Shown: in pieces, positions 16,627-24,271 of the stretch
How the letters are laid out: every line of letters begins with the position of its first letter
Position numbering within the stretch: the stretch's first letter is position 1
Assembly (NCBI RefSeq): GCF_000422665.1
Contig: NZ_AUGM01000004.1
Span: forward strand, 248,001 to 312,000
DNA from: Ferrimonas senticii DSM 18821
GTDB taxonomy: Bacteria; Pseudomonadota; Gammaproteobacteria; Enterobacterales; Shewanellaceae
DNA: 64,000 nucleotides
Direction of reading: 5' to 3'
Program-made: the position numbers and the translations under genes
The notes under the pieces: model-generated
The model's input: only the letters and a program-made list of their open reading frames with translations
Told to the model about the DNA's origin: nothing
Database searches by the model: none

Positions 16627-16868
16627 TCAACGCGTGGGGCGAACTCAGCCAGCAGCACTTCGGCCATCGCTTGTGGGGCGGCTGGGTTTTCATCCATAAA
16701 GCGGGTTAGGTCATCGCGCTGATCGGCAGCGATGGTGCTTTGCAAAAACTGGATGGTGGTGCCCGCCAAGTTTTTGCCGGCGCCATTGATGATGCGGTTG
16801 TAGCTTTCGGTGGTGACGATAAAGGTGTAATCGTTGCCATCGGCGGTCAAAGTCAGTGATTTTTTCAT
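16608..16868 (-). CDS. Tail assembly chaperone (gpE-like)
   Basis: 86 aa (MKKSLTLTADGNDYTFIVTT). Located between the lysis genes and the tape-measure gene, as tail assembly chaperones are in contractile-tail phages. Its last codons and stop overlap an open -1 frame (see 16423-16626). Stop-proximal sequence GTT GCA CTA AAG CGA TAA; downstream, AGTGCC and GGCACT could pair as a stimulatory stem. Expected to chaperone the tape measure before tube polymerisation. Confidence 0.75.
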   Translation of the reverse strand: MKKSLTLTADGNDYTFIVTTESYNRIINGAGKNLAGTTIQFLQSTIAADQRDDLTRFMDENPAAPQAMAEVLLAEFAPRVDVALKR

Positions 16869-17203
16869 GGTTTTTCTCGGTTCAGTTTCGGATGCAGCAA
16901 CTGGTGTAAGTGCGCAAAGCCGTTGTCGATTTTCAGTTCGATGACCTCTCGAAGGTGGGCAGAGTCCTGCGCAATTCGGCGGTCAAGGTTGGTTAGGTAG
17001 CTCTCAAATTCCGCCCGCTTTAAGTAGGCTTCTTTGATCTCTTGCAGCTGGGCTTGTTGTTCGGTCAGGGTGGTGGCGTGGCCATTCACTTGATTGCGTA
17101 GTCCTTCAATTTGGCTGCGCAGGTGGTGGCTTAAGCCGACTACTACTGCCACCACAATGCCCAGGAACGTCAGCAGCGCGGTCAGCAGTTCAGCTTGGGT
17201 CAT
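16865..17203 (-). CDS. Small membrane-anchored coiled-coil protein of the lysis region (spanin-like candidate)
   Basis: 112 aa from the ATG at 17203 (MTQAELLTALLTFLGIVVAV). One N-terminal transmembrane segment (~8-28) is followed by a long coiled coil (~30-100). It lies right after the holin gene and overlaps it by 14 bp. N-in membrane anchor plus periplasmic coiled coil is the layout of inner-membrane spanins, but no o-spanin lipoprotein gene was found beside or inside it. Alternative: a structural DUF2730-like protein. Confidence 0.5.
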   Translation of the reverse strand: MTQAELLTALLTFLGIVVAVVVGLSHHLRSQIEGLRNQVNGHATTLTEQQAQLQEIKEAYLKRAEFESYLTNLDRRIAQDSAHLREVIELKIDNGFAHLHQLLHPKLNREKP

Positions 17204-17714
17204 GCTTGTTTCTCGGTGGTTGCCTGTTGTCTTTGGGCGTGCCGAACCAGAACTGCACCGACATCCCCACAAAGGTGATGATCTGGCCGAAGATAAACAC
17301 CGCTAAATCGCGGTTGGCATCCGGCAGAGTCACGCTAGAGACAATCCACAGCAGCGCACAGGCCAGCAGCAGTAAGCCAATCGACATCAGCGATACCATG
17401 GGATGGTCTCGCAGGGTTTCGCGGGCGTGGGCAATGCCAGATAACCGCTTGGCTTCGCTGTTGGCGTGGATCTGCAGTTCGGCCAATTGCAGTTCGTTCA
17501 ATTGGGTGCGGTGCTGTTGTTCCAGTCGCTTTAACTCCAGCAGCAGTTCAGGGTGATCGCGCAGCGCCTGTTCGATGGACTCGGGGTTGTTATCCACCCC
17601 CAGCGCAGCGGCAATCATGCCCCCGACCTTTTCACCGGCACCGCCGCCAAGCAGGCTACCCAGCACTGGCGCGGTATTGCCGATTAAGTTTTTAACGTTG
17701 TCCCAGATGCTCAT
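17190..17714 (-). CDS. Holin, 3TM-type
   Basis: 174 aa from the ATG at 17714 (MSIWDNVKNLIGNTAPVLG). The first ~30 residues are Gly-rich and hydrophobic. A helical, Glu/Gln-rich middle (~45-90) is followed by two transmembrane segments (VSLMSIGLLLLACALLWIV and a second around LAVFIFGQIITFVGMSVQF). This matches the 3TM holin family shared by P2-like phages and gene transfer agents. The ATGA overlap with the upstream DUF5675-like gene places both in one lysis cassette. It would permeabilise the inner membrane at lysis. Confidence 0.72.
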   Translation of the reverse strand: MSIWDNVKNLIGNTAPVLGSLLGGGAGEKVGGMIAAALGVDNNPESIEQALRDHPELLLELKRLEQQHRTQLNELQLAELQIHANSEAKRLSGIAHARETLRDHPMVSLMSIGLLLLACALLWIVSSVTLPDANRDLAVFIFGQIITFVGMSVQFWFGTPKDNRQPPRNKHDPS

Positions 17715-18127
17715 AAGCGGATGACCTCCAGTGGCCAGTCTGATGAACCAAGCTCCTGTTTCAGCGCATTTAGTGCTTTGACGGAGTGAGCCACGCCCCA
17801 TTGGCTGGGGTGCATTTCAGTGCCAGGGGCGATGCAACCTTCTAACTGGCGAGGGAAGTTGGCTGCGTGCACCAAGCAATGGGTGCGCTGGCTTGGTCCT
17901 TGAACGGTTACGCCAACATTGGCGTTCTCTACTGCGAAACAGTCGCCGAACCGTGGCGAGTGGTGGCGCATTAGGGTGTAGAGTCCGGCAGGAATGCAGC
18001 TCTTACCCTTGGCGTTGTTGTTCCACTCGCGCTCGGCGGTGAAGCAGAGCCGCTGCCCATCTAGCAGCAGCTCGCCGAACGTTCCGGTTGGTAGCGACTT
18101 GGTGATCAAAACAAGGCGCGGTTTCAT
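17711..18127 (-). CDS. DUF5675-like protein of the lysis cassette, candidate cell-wall enzyme
   Basis: 138 aa. Starts MKPRLVLITKSLPTGTFGEL and contains LVHAANFPRQLEGCIAPGTE (residues ~85-104), a His followed by Gly-Cys-Ile at the spacing seen in L,D-transpeptidase-type folds. That pattern and the position directly before the holin suggest it acts on peptidoglycan. No lysozyme, amidase or transglycosylase gene was found elsewhere in the prophage. Family assignment DUF5675 is from memory of the motif; the enzymatic role is inference. Confidence 0.55.
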   Translation of the reverse strand: MKPRLVLITKSLPTGTFGELLLDGQRLCFTAEREWNNNAKGKSCIPAGLYTLMRHHSPRFGDCFAVENANVGVTVQGPSQRTHCLVHAANFPRQLEGCIAPGTEMHPSQWGVAHSVKALNALKQELGSSDWPLEVIRL

Positions 18128-18570
18128 CAGAAGTCCCGGGTGGTGGTTTTGGACAGGTACGGCACACCATCAATGCGGATAAAGTCCGGGCTGGTGATAA
18201 AGCCTTCCAGTGAATGTTTGGTCTTATCAGCGCTGGTGGTGTCGATGCTAAACAGATCGGTCACCTTCAGCTTTACGCCAAACACTTCAAGGTGCTGTTC
18301 GCGCTTCATCGCACTGCCAAAGCAGCTGATGTCGAACGGCTCCAAATCTTGGAAACTACCCGCCGATTTCGCGGCCTTGATGATGATTTCGAACTGATCG
18401 GAGTCCAGCTCTAGCGACACCGATGCTTCGCAACTGCCAACGGTGTAGCCGTTGGTCACGCCACGAGTCATCGCGACCTGGGTGTTGTCAGTGATGCTGA
18501 CGCTCATCGACTCCACCATCACCAGATGGCCACCGATGTTGATGTCAAAGTTTTGGGCGGATAAACGCAT
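18127..18570 (-). CDS. Tail tube protein (DUF2597-like)
   Basis: 147 aa (MRLSAQNFDINIGGHLVMVE). A compact beta-rich protein right after the sheath gene, the tube position in all contractile phages. Resembles the DUF2597 tube family of K139-like Vibrio phages rather than P2 gpFII. Polymerises into the inner tube inside the sheath. Confidence 0.75.
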   Translation of the reverse strand: MRLSAQNFDINIGGHLVMVESMSVSITDNTQVAMTRGVTNGYTVGSCEASVSLELDSDQFEIIIKAAKSAGSFQDLEPFDISCFGSAMKREQHLEVFGVKLKVTDLFSIDTTSADKTKHSLEGFITSPDFIRIDGVPYLSKTTTRDF

Positions 18571-18582
18571 GGGGAATGCTCC

Positions 18583-19725
18583 TTACAGGCCGCTAAGGTC
18601 GAGGCCCAAGCCGATGCCAATCGATTTCGGGCTGTGCCAAGGGGTTAGGGATAGATACACCTGCATGTTGGTGCGGGTGAGCCAAGTGATGCTGACGGCT
18701 TCGTCGCCTGGGGGCTTAATTTCACCTGGCAAGGTGGCATTGCCGAACTTTGACGATTTCGCCATCTGTCGCAGTGGGGCAGCCAGCAGGGTCTTGGTGG
18801 AAGCAATCGAGCTGGCCGAGCTGTTAATGGCGCGGTCGGCAATCATTGGGATCGCTTTTAGGCGCACAATGCGGGCGCCTTTCATCAGCACTCGCAGGTT
18901 TTCAATCACCTGAAAATCGCCAGTGTCGGTATCCAGCGTGCGGCCGTCGGCCCAGTAGGTGCCGTCGTAGTCTGGGAAAGTGGCGGGTACGTTCATCCGC
19001 TCTTTTTCCATTGCCTGCAAGGTGGCGCTGTCCACCGCTAAACCAGCGCTGTCGAGTACCGGTGAACCCAGACCAATCAGAGGGCCGGTTTTTACGCGCA
19101 TTGGGCTGTCAGCCACGGTCACTGAACGATTACACAAGCGGCCAGCCAGTACGCCCAAGTTGTTGCCGTGGGTTGGTGGTACCACCATCACGCCGTGCGC
19201 GGCGGCACCAGACAGCAATGCGGTCATAGCGGTGTGGTACTGGGACCACGATTCGGTGACGGTGGCAGCGGTTTTGGCAGAGCGTGCTGCTTCGGTTTGC
19301 AAGCCACGCAGTGGCAGCATCACAAAGCTCCAACGCGCCCACTTGGCCACCAGTTCGGAATGCAGCTCTTGCGCCTTGGTGATGTCGGCTTGGTCGGCCA
19401 CGGCAGAGCAGCGCACGATCGCTTCAAAGGAACCGACCTTTTGCGCGGCCATTGCAGCGTCATACCAATCTTGGCCATCCGGCAGTACCCAAACCCCAGC
19501 AGTCCAGTTGCTGCCGGCGTTTAGCATCGCCGCACGCAGGGTGGTTTTTAGCTCGGTATCGTCTTCGCCCAGCAAGCGGTCAAAGTCGGTTTCGGTATTG
19601 ACGTTCAGCAGCACGCCTTTTTCTTGGGCGGCGGCACACGGGCCAATAAACAGGAAGTGGCGTTCAATTTCAGCGCCAGAGCCTTGTCCTTGGTTGAGTA
19701 GCGCAACGTTAATCGTCGGATACAT
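18583..19725 (-). CDS. Contractile tail sheath protein (DUF2586-like)
   Basis: 380 aa. Begins MYPTINVALLNQGQGSGAEI; contains FLFIGPCAAAQEKGVLL and a C-terminal segment QVIENLRVLMKGARIVRLKA typical of sheath proteins. The size and position before the tube gene agree with the K139-type DUF2586 sheath. It defines the phage as a myovirus-type particle. Confidence 0.78.
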   Translation of the reverse strand: MYPTINVALLNQGQGSGAEIERHFLFIGPCAAAQEKGVLLNVNTETDFDRLLGEDDTELKTTLRAAMLNAGSNWTAGVWVLPDGQDWYDAAMAAQKVGSFEAIVRCSAVADQADITKAQELHSELVAKWARWSFVMLPLRGLQTEAARSAKTAATVTESWSQYHTAMTALLSGAAAHGVMVVPPTHGNNLGVLAGRLCNRSVTVADSPMRVKTGPLIGLGSPVLDSAGLAVDSATLQAMEKERMNVPATFPDYDGTYWADGRTLDTDTGDFQVIENLRVLMKGARIVRLKAIPMIADRAINSSASSIASTKTLLAAPLRQMAKSSKFGNATLPGEIKPPGDEAVSITWLTRTNMQVYLSLTPWHSPKSIGIGLGLDLSGL

Positions 19726-19734
19726 GGGTTAACC

Positions 19735-20382
19735 TCATTTCTCTTTAAAGAATCGTTTTACTTCGGCCATTACGGCGTCATCGTGGGTGCCAACCAATGG
19801 CCGTGCTGGTAGTTGGATGGTCCAGCTCTGCTTGCTGTCTTCACCACGCAGACGCTTAAGGGCAACAACGCACTGGCGTTCGGTCATGTTGGCGATGATC
19901 CATTTCACCGGTGGTGACTTGGTGGTTGCCTTGCCGCGGGCGTTTTTGCGGCGAATTTTGTAACCGGCGCTTTTCAGTGCTCGGGCTAGGCCACGGTTTG
20001 GCGGGCCATCGTTTTTCTTGCGATACACCTTGGCTGCCCATGCTGCGGTGCGGGTTTCGCGGCGACCGTAGTGATGGACGTGCGACAAAATGCGGTTCCA
20101 GCGGGTGTGAAAGGTGACGGTTATCGAGTCACCAAAACTTTTCACCCGTAGTTGGTCACGCTTAGCGCCACTTAATTTCTTGGCGTTTTTCTTCTTAAGG
20201 TTCTTTTTGCGAGGTGCCCAAGGCGTACCATCTGGCCCACATTCTTGGCGGATCATCTGCTTGTTTTTGCGCTCCAACACTCGGCGCACGCGAGCGTTTA
20301 ACTGCTTGCGTCGGTCGTTGGATAGGGTCATCCGCTGCAGCTGCTTGCGCAGGCGATCGGCGTCTAAAACTAATTCACTCAT
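19735..20382 (-). CDS. Tail completion / virion morphogenesis protein (gpS-like)
   Basis: 215 aa from the ATG at 20382 (MSELVLDADRLRKQLQRMTL); the longer frame start at 20451 is inside the gpR gene. Very basic, with NARVRRVLERKNKQMIRQEC and GTPWAPRKKNLKKK, as in the P2 gpS family needed for tail completion and head joining. Overlaps gpR by 8 bp. Confidence 0.78.
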   Translation of the reverse strand: MSELVLDADRLRKQLQRMTLSNDRRKQLNARVRRVLERKNKQMIRQECGPDGTPWAPRKKNLKKKNAKKLSGAKRDQLRVKSFGDSITVTFHTRWNRILSHVHHYGRRETRTAAWAAKVYRKKNDGPPNRGLARALKSAGYKIRRKNARGKATTKSPPVKWIIANMTERQCVVALKRLRGEDSKQSWTIQLPARPLVGTHDDAVMAEVKRFFKEK

Positions 20383-20851
20383 GGCAGGCCACCACGGTGA
20401 TGGTTTCAGCGATATCGACTTCTGGTGCGGCGATGCACCAGTGCTGGCCATTGAATTTCACTGATCCTTGCTCGTCTGGAATAAGCTCCAGCAGCTCGAT
20501 GAAACTGACCTCTAAAGCGATATCAATTTTGCCCTCATCGACCACTTCGGTTTTGACGGTTACGGCGCTGTCGTTGGCTTCCAATAGATAGCGGTGTTCA
20601 TCGTTATCAATCAGCCATGCGGCGGCTTGGGCCAGCAAGGTCGCGGTATCCACTTGGGTAAATGGCACGTCTTCAATGCTAATGGCGCTGACGTAATAGA
20701 AGTGCGCCAACTGAATGCCATTGCCAGAGCGCTTGCCAACCAGCGACAGCTGTGCCGGTGCCATCCAGCTTTCCAACTTGTGGTGCAGTTTGCGGGGCAG
20801 GCAGTCCAACAGCGCGGCGGTAAACGCCTTGTGCAGATGACCAAGGCTCAT
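20375..20851 (-). CDS. Tail completion protein (gpR-like)
   Basis: 158 aa (MSLGHLHKAFTAALLDCLPR). Position between head-completion gpL and gpS plus the LLAQAAAWLIDNDEHR segment match P2 gpR. It presumably caps the tail at the neck. 4-bp overlap with the gpL stop. Confidence 0.68.
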   Translation of the reverse strand: MSLGHLHKAFTAALLDCLPRKLHHKLESWMAPAQLSLVGKRSGNGIQLAHFYYVSAISIEDVPFTQVDTATLLAQAAAWLIDNDEHRYLLEANDSAVTVKTEVVDEGKIDIALEVSFIELLELIPDEQGSVKFNGQHWCIAAPEVDIAETITVVACHE

Positions 20852-21309
20852 AGGAACGTCACCCGTACGCCGGAAATCCCCAGCAGGCGATTAACGTAGG
20901 ATTCAGACTCAGCCATCAGTGCTTCACGGGTTTCGCTGGCAAGCGAGTGGGCGTTATTGGCTTCGCTGCGCTGGGCAATGCTGCCGAACTCGGCCAGCAA
21001 TAGCGCCTTGGCGCGGGCAAATACGGCAGTCTGAAACGCCATGGATGCCCAGCTGCGTTCGTGCACATTAAAGCCCGGCACTTCGTTAGCGTTGGCAATG
21101 CCTTCGGCTTGCCACTTCGCCACCTGCTGCTCTAACCGCTCTGATATCGCCGTGGCGGCATTCATCAGCGCCGCAATCTGGTTGTCTTCGTGCACGTCTG
21201 CCGGCACTGCACGGGCGCGCTGAAATTCCGCCACATACAGATCAGGCCAAAACAACACCCCACTGATGACAGCGGAGGAGGCTTCAGGAACTGGATTGCC
21301 ATTAAACAT
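20848..21309 (-). CDS. Head completion/stabilisation protein (gpL-like)
   Basis: 153 aa from ATG 21309 (MFNGNPVPEASSAVISGVLF). The start FNG and the helical HTH-like bundle with AALMNAATAISERLE match P2 gpL. An earlier in-frame ATG at 21339 adds ten residues without a better ribosome site. Follows the terminase small subunit gene after 94 bp. Confidence 0.72.
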   Translation of the reverse strand: MFNGNPVPEASSAVISGVLFWPDLYVAEFQRARAVPADVHEDNQIAALMNAATAISERLEQQVAKWQAEGIANANEVPGFNVHERSWASMAFQTAVFARAKALLLAEFGSIAQRSEANNAHSLASETREALMAESESYVNRLLGISGVRVTFL

Positions 21310-21403
21310 GCCGTTTCTCTTATTAGGACGGCTGGCCAACGGGGCATAGGGGATTAGGCTAAGCCTGTCTCCTGTGCGCCGTGGCCGCCGTTTGGGGGAG
21401 CCG

Positions 21404-22072
21404 TTATAGGGCGTTAAGGCGCATTGAAATACGCCCGATTAAGGTCTTAACGCCGATTTTGCTGTATTGCTGCTGCGCCATTTCCAACAGCTTTTGCGCG
21501 GTTTGCAGGGCGCTGGCGTTGTCGATGGCACTGGGCACCATGCTTGGATCTTCTTTGGCCAAGATGTGCAGCGCCGCCAACTTGTAGTAACGAGCGCACA
21601 GTGGCTCTGGCAGACGCCAGTCATGGGTTAGCCGAGTCAGCACCACAGCAAAATAGGGGTCGATGGATTGGCGGGCGGCGAATTGCCGCTCCGCCCAGGC
21701 AAACACCACATCGGCAGCGAACACCTCCATCGGGCGGCGAAATGGGCTGGTTTGCCCCTGCATCACCGCGATATGGGTGTAATCCAGTGCTTGGCCTAAT
21801 TGTTCGGTGTCGAACAACCAAACGATGCACTGCACAAAGATGCGGTGTTGATACACCTTGCCCGCCGCCAAATACCGCGCCACTTCCGGCAGATAGCGTG
21901 GCAACAAGGTGTCACGCTTGAAGTCGTTGCGGTCATCTTGGCGCGCCAGTTGGCGCAAGAACGCAAGGTCTTCATCAAACTGCCGCTCGATGGTGTCGCG
22001 CTCGGCTGCCCACTGATTGGGGGCGGCTTTGAACGTCACTTGTTCGCGGAAATTGGCGGCGGGTGAGATCAT
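21404..22072 (-). CDS. Terminase small subunit (gpM-like)
   Basis: 222 aa. Motifs ERQFDEDLAFLRQLARQDDR and the mid-section EVFAADVVFAWAERQFA fit the P2 gpM small terminase/endonuclease. Binds the packaging site and works with the large subunit at 24272. Its ATG overlaps the capsid stop by 4 bp. Confidence 0.85.
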   Translation of the reverse strand: MISPAANFREQVTFKAAPNQWAAERDTIERQFDEDLAFLRQLARQDDRNDFKRDTLLPRYLPEVARYLAAGKVYQHRIFVQCIVWLFDTEQLGQALDYTHIAVMQGQTSPFRRPMEVFAADVVFAWAERQFAARQSIDPYFAVVLTRLTHDWRLPEPLCARYYKLAALHILAKEDPSMVPSAIDNASALQTAQKLLEMAQQQYSKIGVKTLIGRISMRLNAL

Positions 22073-23196
22073 TTGCCTTTCACCAGCTGCGCGGCAGCGT
22101 CTTCGGTGCTTACTGCATCGGCCGCATCGCTCTTGGTGGATTGCTCGACGATATCGGAAACGGGGGCGTCTGCGCCGTCTTCGGCCACGCTGGATGGGCG
22201 CGGGCCAATGACCATCGCGGCTTCATCAATCGCGGCATACGCTTCGAACACGCCAACGGCATAGCCTTCGTTACGCCAGTAGGTGGATTCCAGCTGCATG
22301 CGGTCGTCGTGGTCCTTCACCTTGCGGCGGCGCGAACCCTTCTGAGTTAACACCTGCAGGTTTTTCAGGAAGGTGACGGCGATGCGTTTACCAGGGAAGA
22401 ACGGTGGCACGATGGCGCGGCGACCGGCGATGGTTTTTGCCAGAGTCTGGGCAGCTTTGTGCTCAACTGGGGAATCGGCAGCTTCCAGTAGGCGATGCTG
22501 TTCAGCAGCCACCAAGTCGCGGCCCACCAATACCACCAGATTTGGATCGTTCTGGAACACGGGATCAATCAGCGAGTTGATCAGGTCTTGCACCAGCGAA
22601 TCCAGATTCTTGTAGGTGCCGTTGCCAGCCGCATCCAGATACACCGGCGCGGTGATCACTTGGTTTGGTGCGTGCTCTTTCACGTAGGCTTGCCAACCGA
22701 CGTTGACGTCCTGCCCCAGCGGGTTAGCGCTTGGGTTAGTTGGGCGTGCTACGGCGGTGCCATTAAAACCGATTTTCAAGATATCCAAGCCAAAGCCGCG
22801 GTTGCCGTTATCGGTCAGCAGCTTTTTGAATTGGCCCTCGGTGCCGGAGTTACCCCAGACGCTGAGCTCTTGCCACGTAATAGCCATGCAGGAATCGGTA
22901 TCGGCCAGCTTGAACTGGTGGCCATCTTTACCCAGCGAGCCTTTGAAGCGCTCGCCATCGCCGCGACCGGTCAGCAGCGCACCAACGCCGACGTTCACCA
23001 CTTGGCCGACAATCTGATCCACGTCCAGCGTGGCGATTTCAGACAGCAGGCCATCGGATTCCAAAATGGCTTTGCGCAGCTTGATTTCCATCGGCTCGGT
23101 CAGCGAGAACTGCTGCGCCGCGTTGTCACAGCCATAGGCTTTCTGAATGGCTTGGGTGTAGCCATTCAGACGGGTTTGCAATAACGCTGATTTCAT
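22069..23196 (-). CDS. Major capsid protein (gpN-like)
   Basis: 375 aa, HK97-fold P2 family. Recognisable segments: GFGLDILKIGFNGTAVARPT, NPSANPLGQDVNVGWQAYVK and the C-terminal RRRKVKDHDDRMQLESTYWR. The N-terminus is likely trimmed by the gpO protease. The last ~50 residues are Ala/Asp-rich and low complexity. Start and stop overlap its neighbours, giving one head operon. Confidence 0.92.
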   Translation of the reverse strand: MKSALLQTRLNGYTQAIQKAYGCDNAAQQFSLTEPMEIKLRKAILESDGLLSEIATLDVDQIVGQVVNVGVGALLTGRGDGERFKGSLGKDGHQFKLADTDSCMAITWQELSVWGNSGTEGQFKKLLTDNGNRGFGLDILKIGFNGTAVARPTNPSANPLGQDVNVGWQAYVKEHAPNQVITAPVYLDAAGNGTYKNLDSLVQDLINSLIDPVFQNDPNLVVLVGRDLVAAEQHRLLEAADSPVEHKAAQTLAKTIAGRRAIVPPFFPGKRIAVTFLKNLQVLTQKGSRRRKVKDHDDRMQLESTYWRNEGYAVGVFEAYAAIDEAAMVIGPRPSSVAEDGADAPVSDIVEQSTKSDAADAVSTEDAAAQLVKGK

Positions 23197-24095
23197 TACA
23201 GCACATCCTCATCTTGGTGATCGCCGCCAATACCCGCAGGGTTTGGCAGTTGGTTTGGTGCCAATGCCGACAGTTGAGTCAGCTGCGCTTGCATCTGGGT
23301 CACCTGGGCAGTCAGTTGCGTTACCGCGTCAGCAGCCGGTGCTGCCTCTGGCACTTTGGTGGCTTCGGCCAGCTGCTGTTCCAGCTCGGCTACTTTGGCG
23401 GTTAACTGCACCACCTGCTCGGCGGCGGTTAGCTCTGGCTCTTGCGGTGCTGGGGCGGCCAGCTTGGTTTGCAGTTGCACTAAGGCTTCACCCAACTGGG
23501 TGACTTGCTGAGACAGTTGGGTTAACTGCTCGGCATGAGGATCAGAAGGAGTGGTCATCTGAGGTTCCATCTTTGGTTGAGAGTTAGGGGAAAACGCCGC
23601 CGCTAAGCGAGAGAACACGCCCTCTGGCTTTGGCGTAAGGGCAGAGAGTTGAATCGCTTCGGCCTCGCCCACCAGCAAATGACTTTGCTGTGCAGACAAT
23701 TGGATCCGCTCTACGCCTAAACAGGCGGGGGCGTCAGTCAGGGCAATGCCGCGCAGATAGGCTTTGCCGGTGTCGGCAAACTGCGGATCTAGCTCTACCG
23801 ATGGGTAACACAGCTGTTCGGCTTGGTTGATGGCGACCATCTGCGCATTGGGGCGCAGACGTGCATAAAGCGCGGTGCCGCCGTTTTCGTCACGGGCTTG
23901 CAGTTCAACCACATCACCAATTGGCGAGCGGTCGTAACTCCAGTCGTACAAATGAATGGGATAGATCCGCGCTTCGTATTGGTTTGGATCATACGAAGCC
24001 GCCGCATCCTTTAGCATCTGCGGTTCGATCGTGCGCTTATCCGCAGTGACGCCGCTGGTGCAGACTCGGATCCAATCGGTGATTAGCTTGGGCAT
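23196..24095 (-). CDS. Capsid scaffold and maturation protease (gpO-like)
   Basis: 299 aa from the ATG at 24095 (MPKLITDWIRVCTSGVTADK). With this start Asp19 and His48 (IYPIHLYDW) fall exactly where the P2 gpO catalytic Asp19/His48 lie, and Ser99 (CYPSVELDP) is the likely nucleophile; this supports the start over the longer frame at 24185. Residues ~180-290 are a Gln/Leu heptad coiled coil that would be the scaffold domain. Cleaves itself and the capsid protein during maturation. Confidence 0.9.
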   Translation of the reverse strand: MPKLITDWIRVCTSGVTADKRTIEPQMLKDAAASYDPNQYEARIYPIHLYDWSYDRSPIGDVVELQARDENGGTALYARLRPNAQMVAINQAEQLCYPSVELDPQFADTGKAYLRGIALTDAPACLGVERIQLSAQQSHLLVGEAEAIQLSALTPKPEGVFSRLAAAFSPNSQPKMEPQMTTPSDPHAEQLTQLSQQVTQLGEALVQLQTKLAAPAPQEPELTAAEQVVQLTAKVAELEQQLAEATKVPEAAPAADAVTQLTAQVTQMQAQLTQLSALAPNQLPNPAGIGGDHQDEDVL

Positions 24096-24271
24096 GGTGC
24101 TGTCCGTCAGGTTTGATAGCGGCAGCATAGGTAGCCACGCTCGGCGCTGCATTAGTGGCGTTTTCGGCTCATTCCTATTTTTCAAATATCGGAAAAGTCA
24201 GGAAATTTGTTGCGTTAACTGCAGCAGATAGCCGCCTACCATGGCGCCATTACTCCTTTTTTGAGGCCGCA
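24096..24271. promoter_or_regulatory. Divergent late promoter region of the prophage
   Basis: 176 bp between the head operon (minus) and terminase (plus). It contains TGTTGC-N7-GCAGCA at 24208-24226, a dyad that resembles Ogr/Delta activator sites (TGT-N12-ACA) only loosely. The prophage encodes an Ogr-like activator (28105), so activator-dependent late promoters are expected here. Confidence 0.4.
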
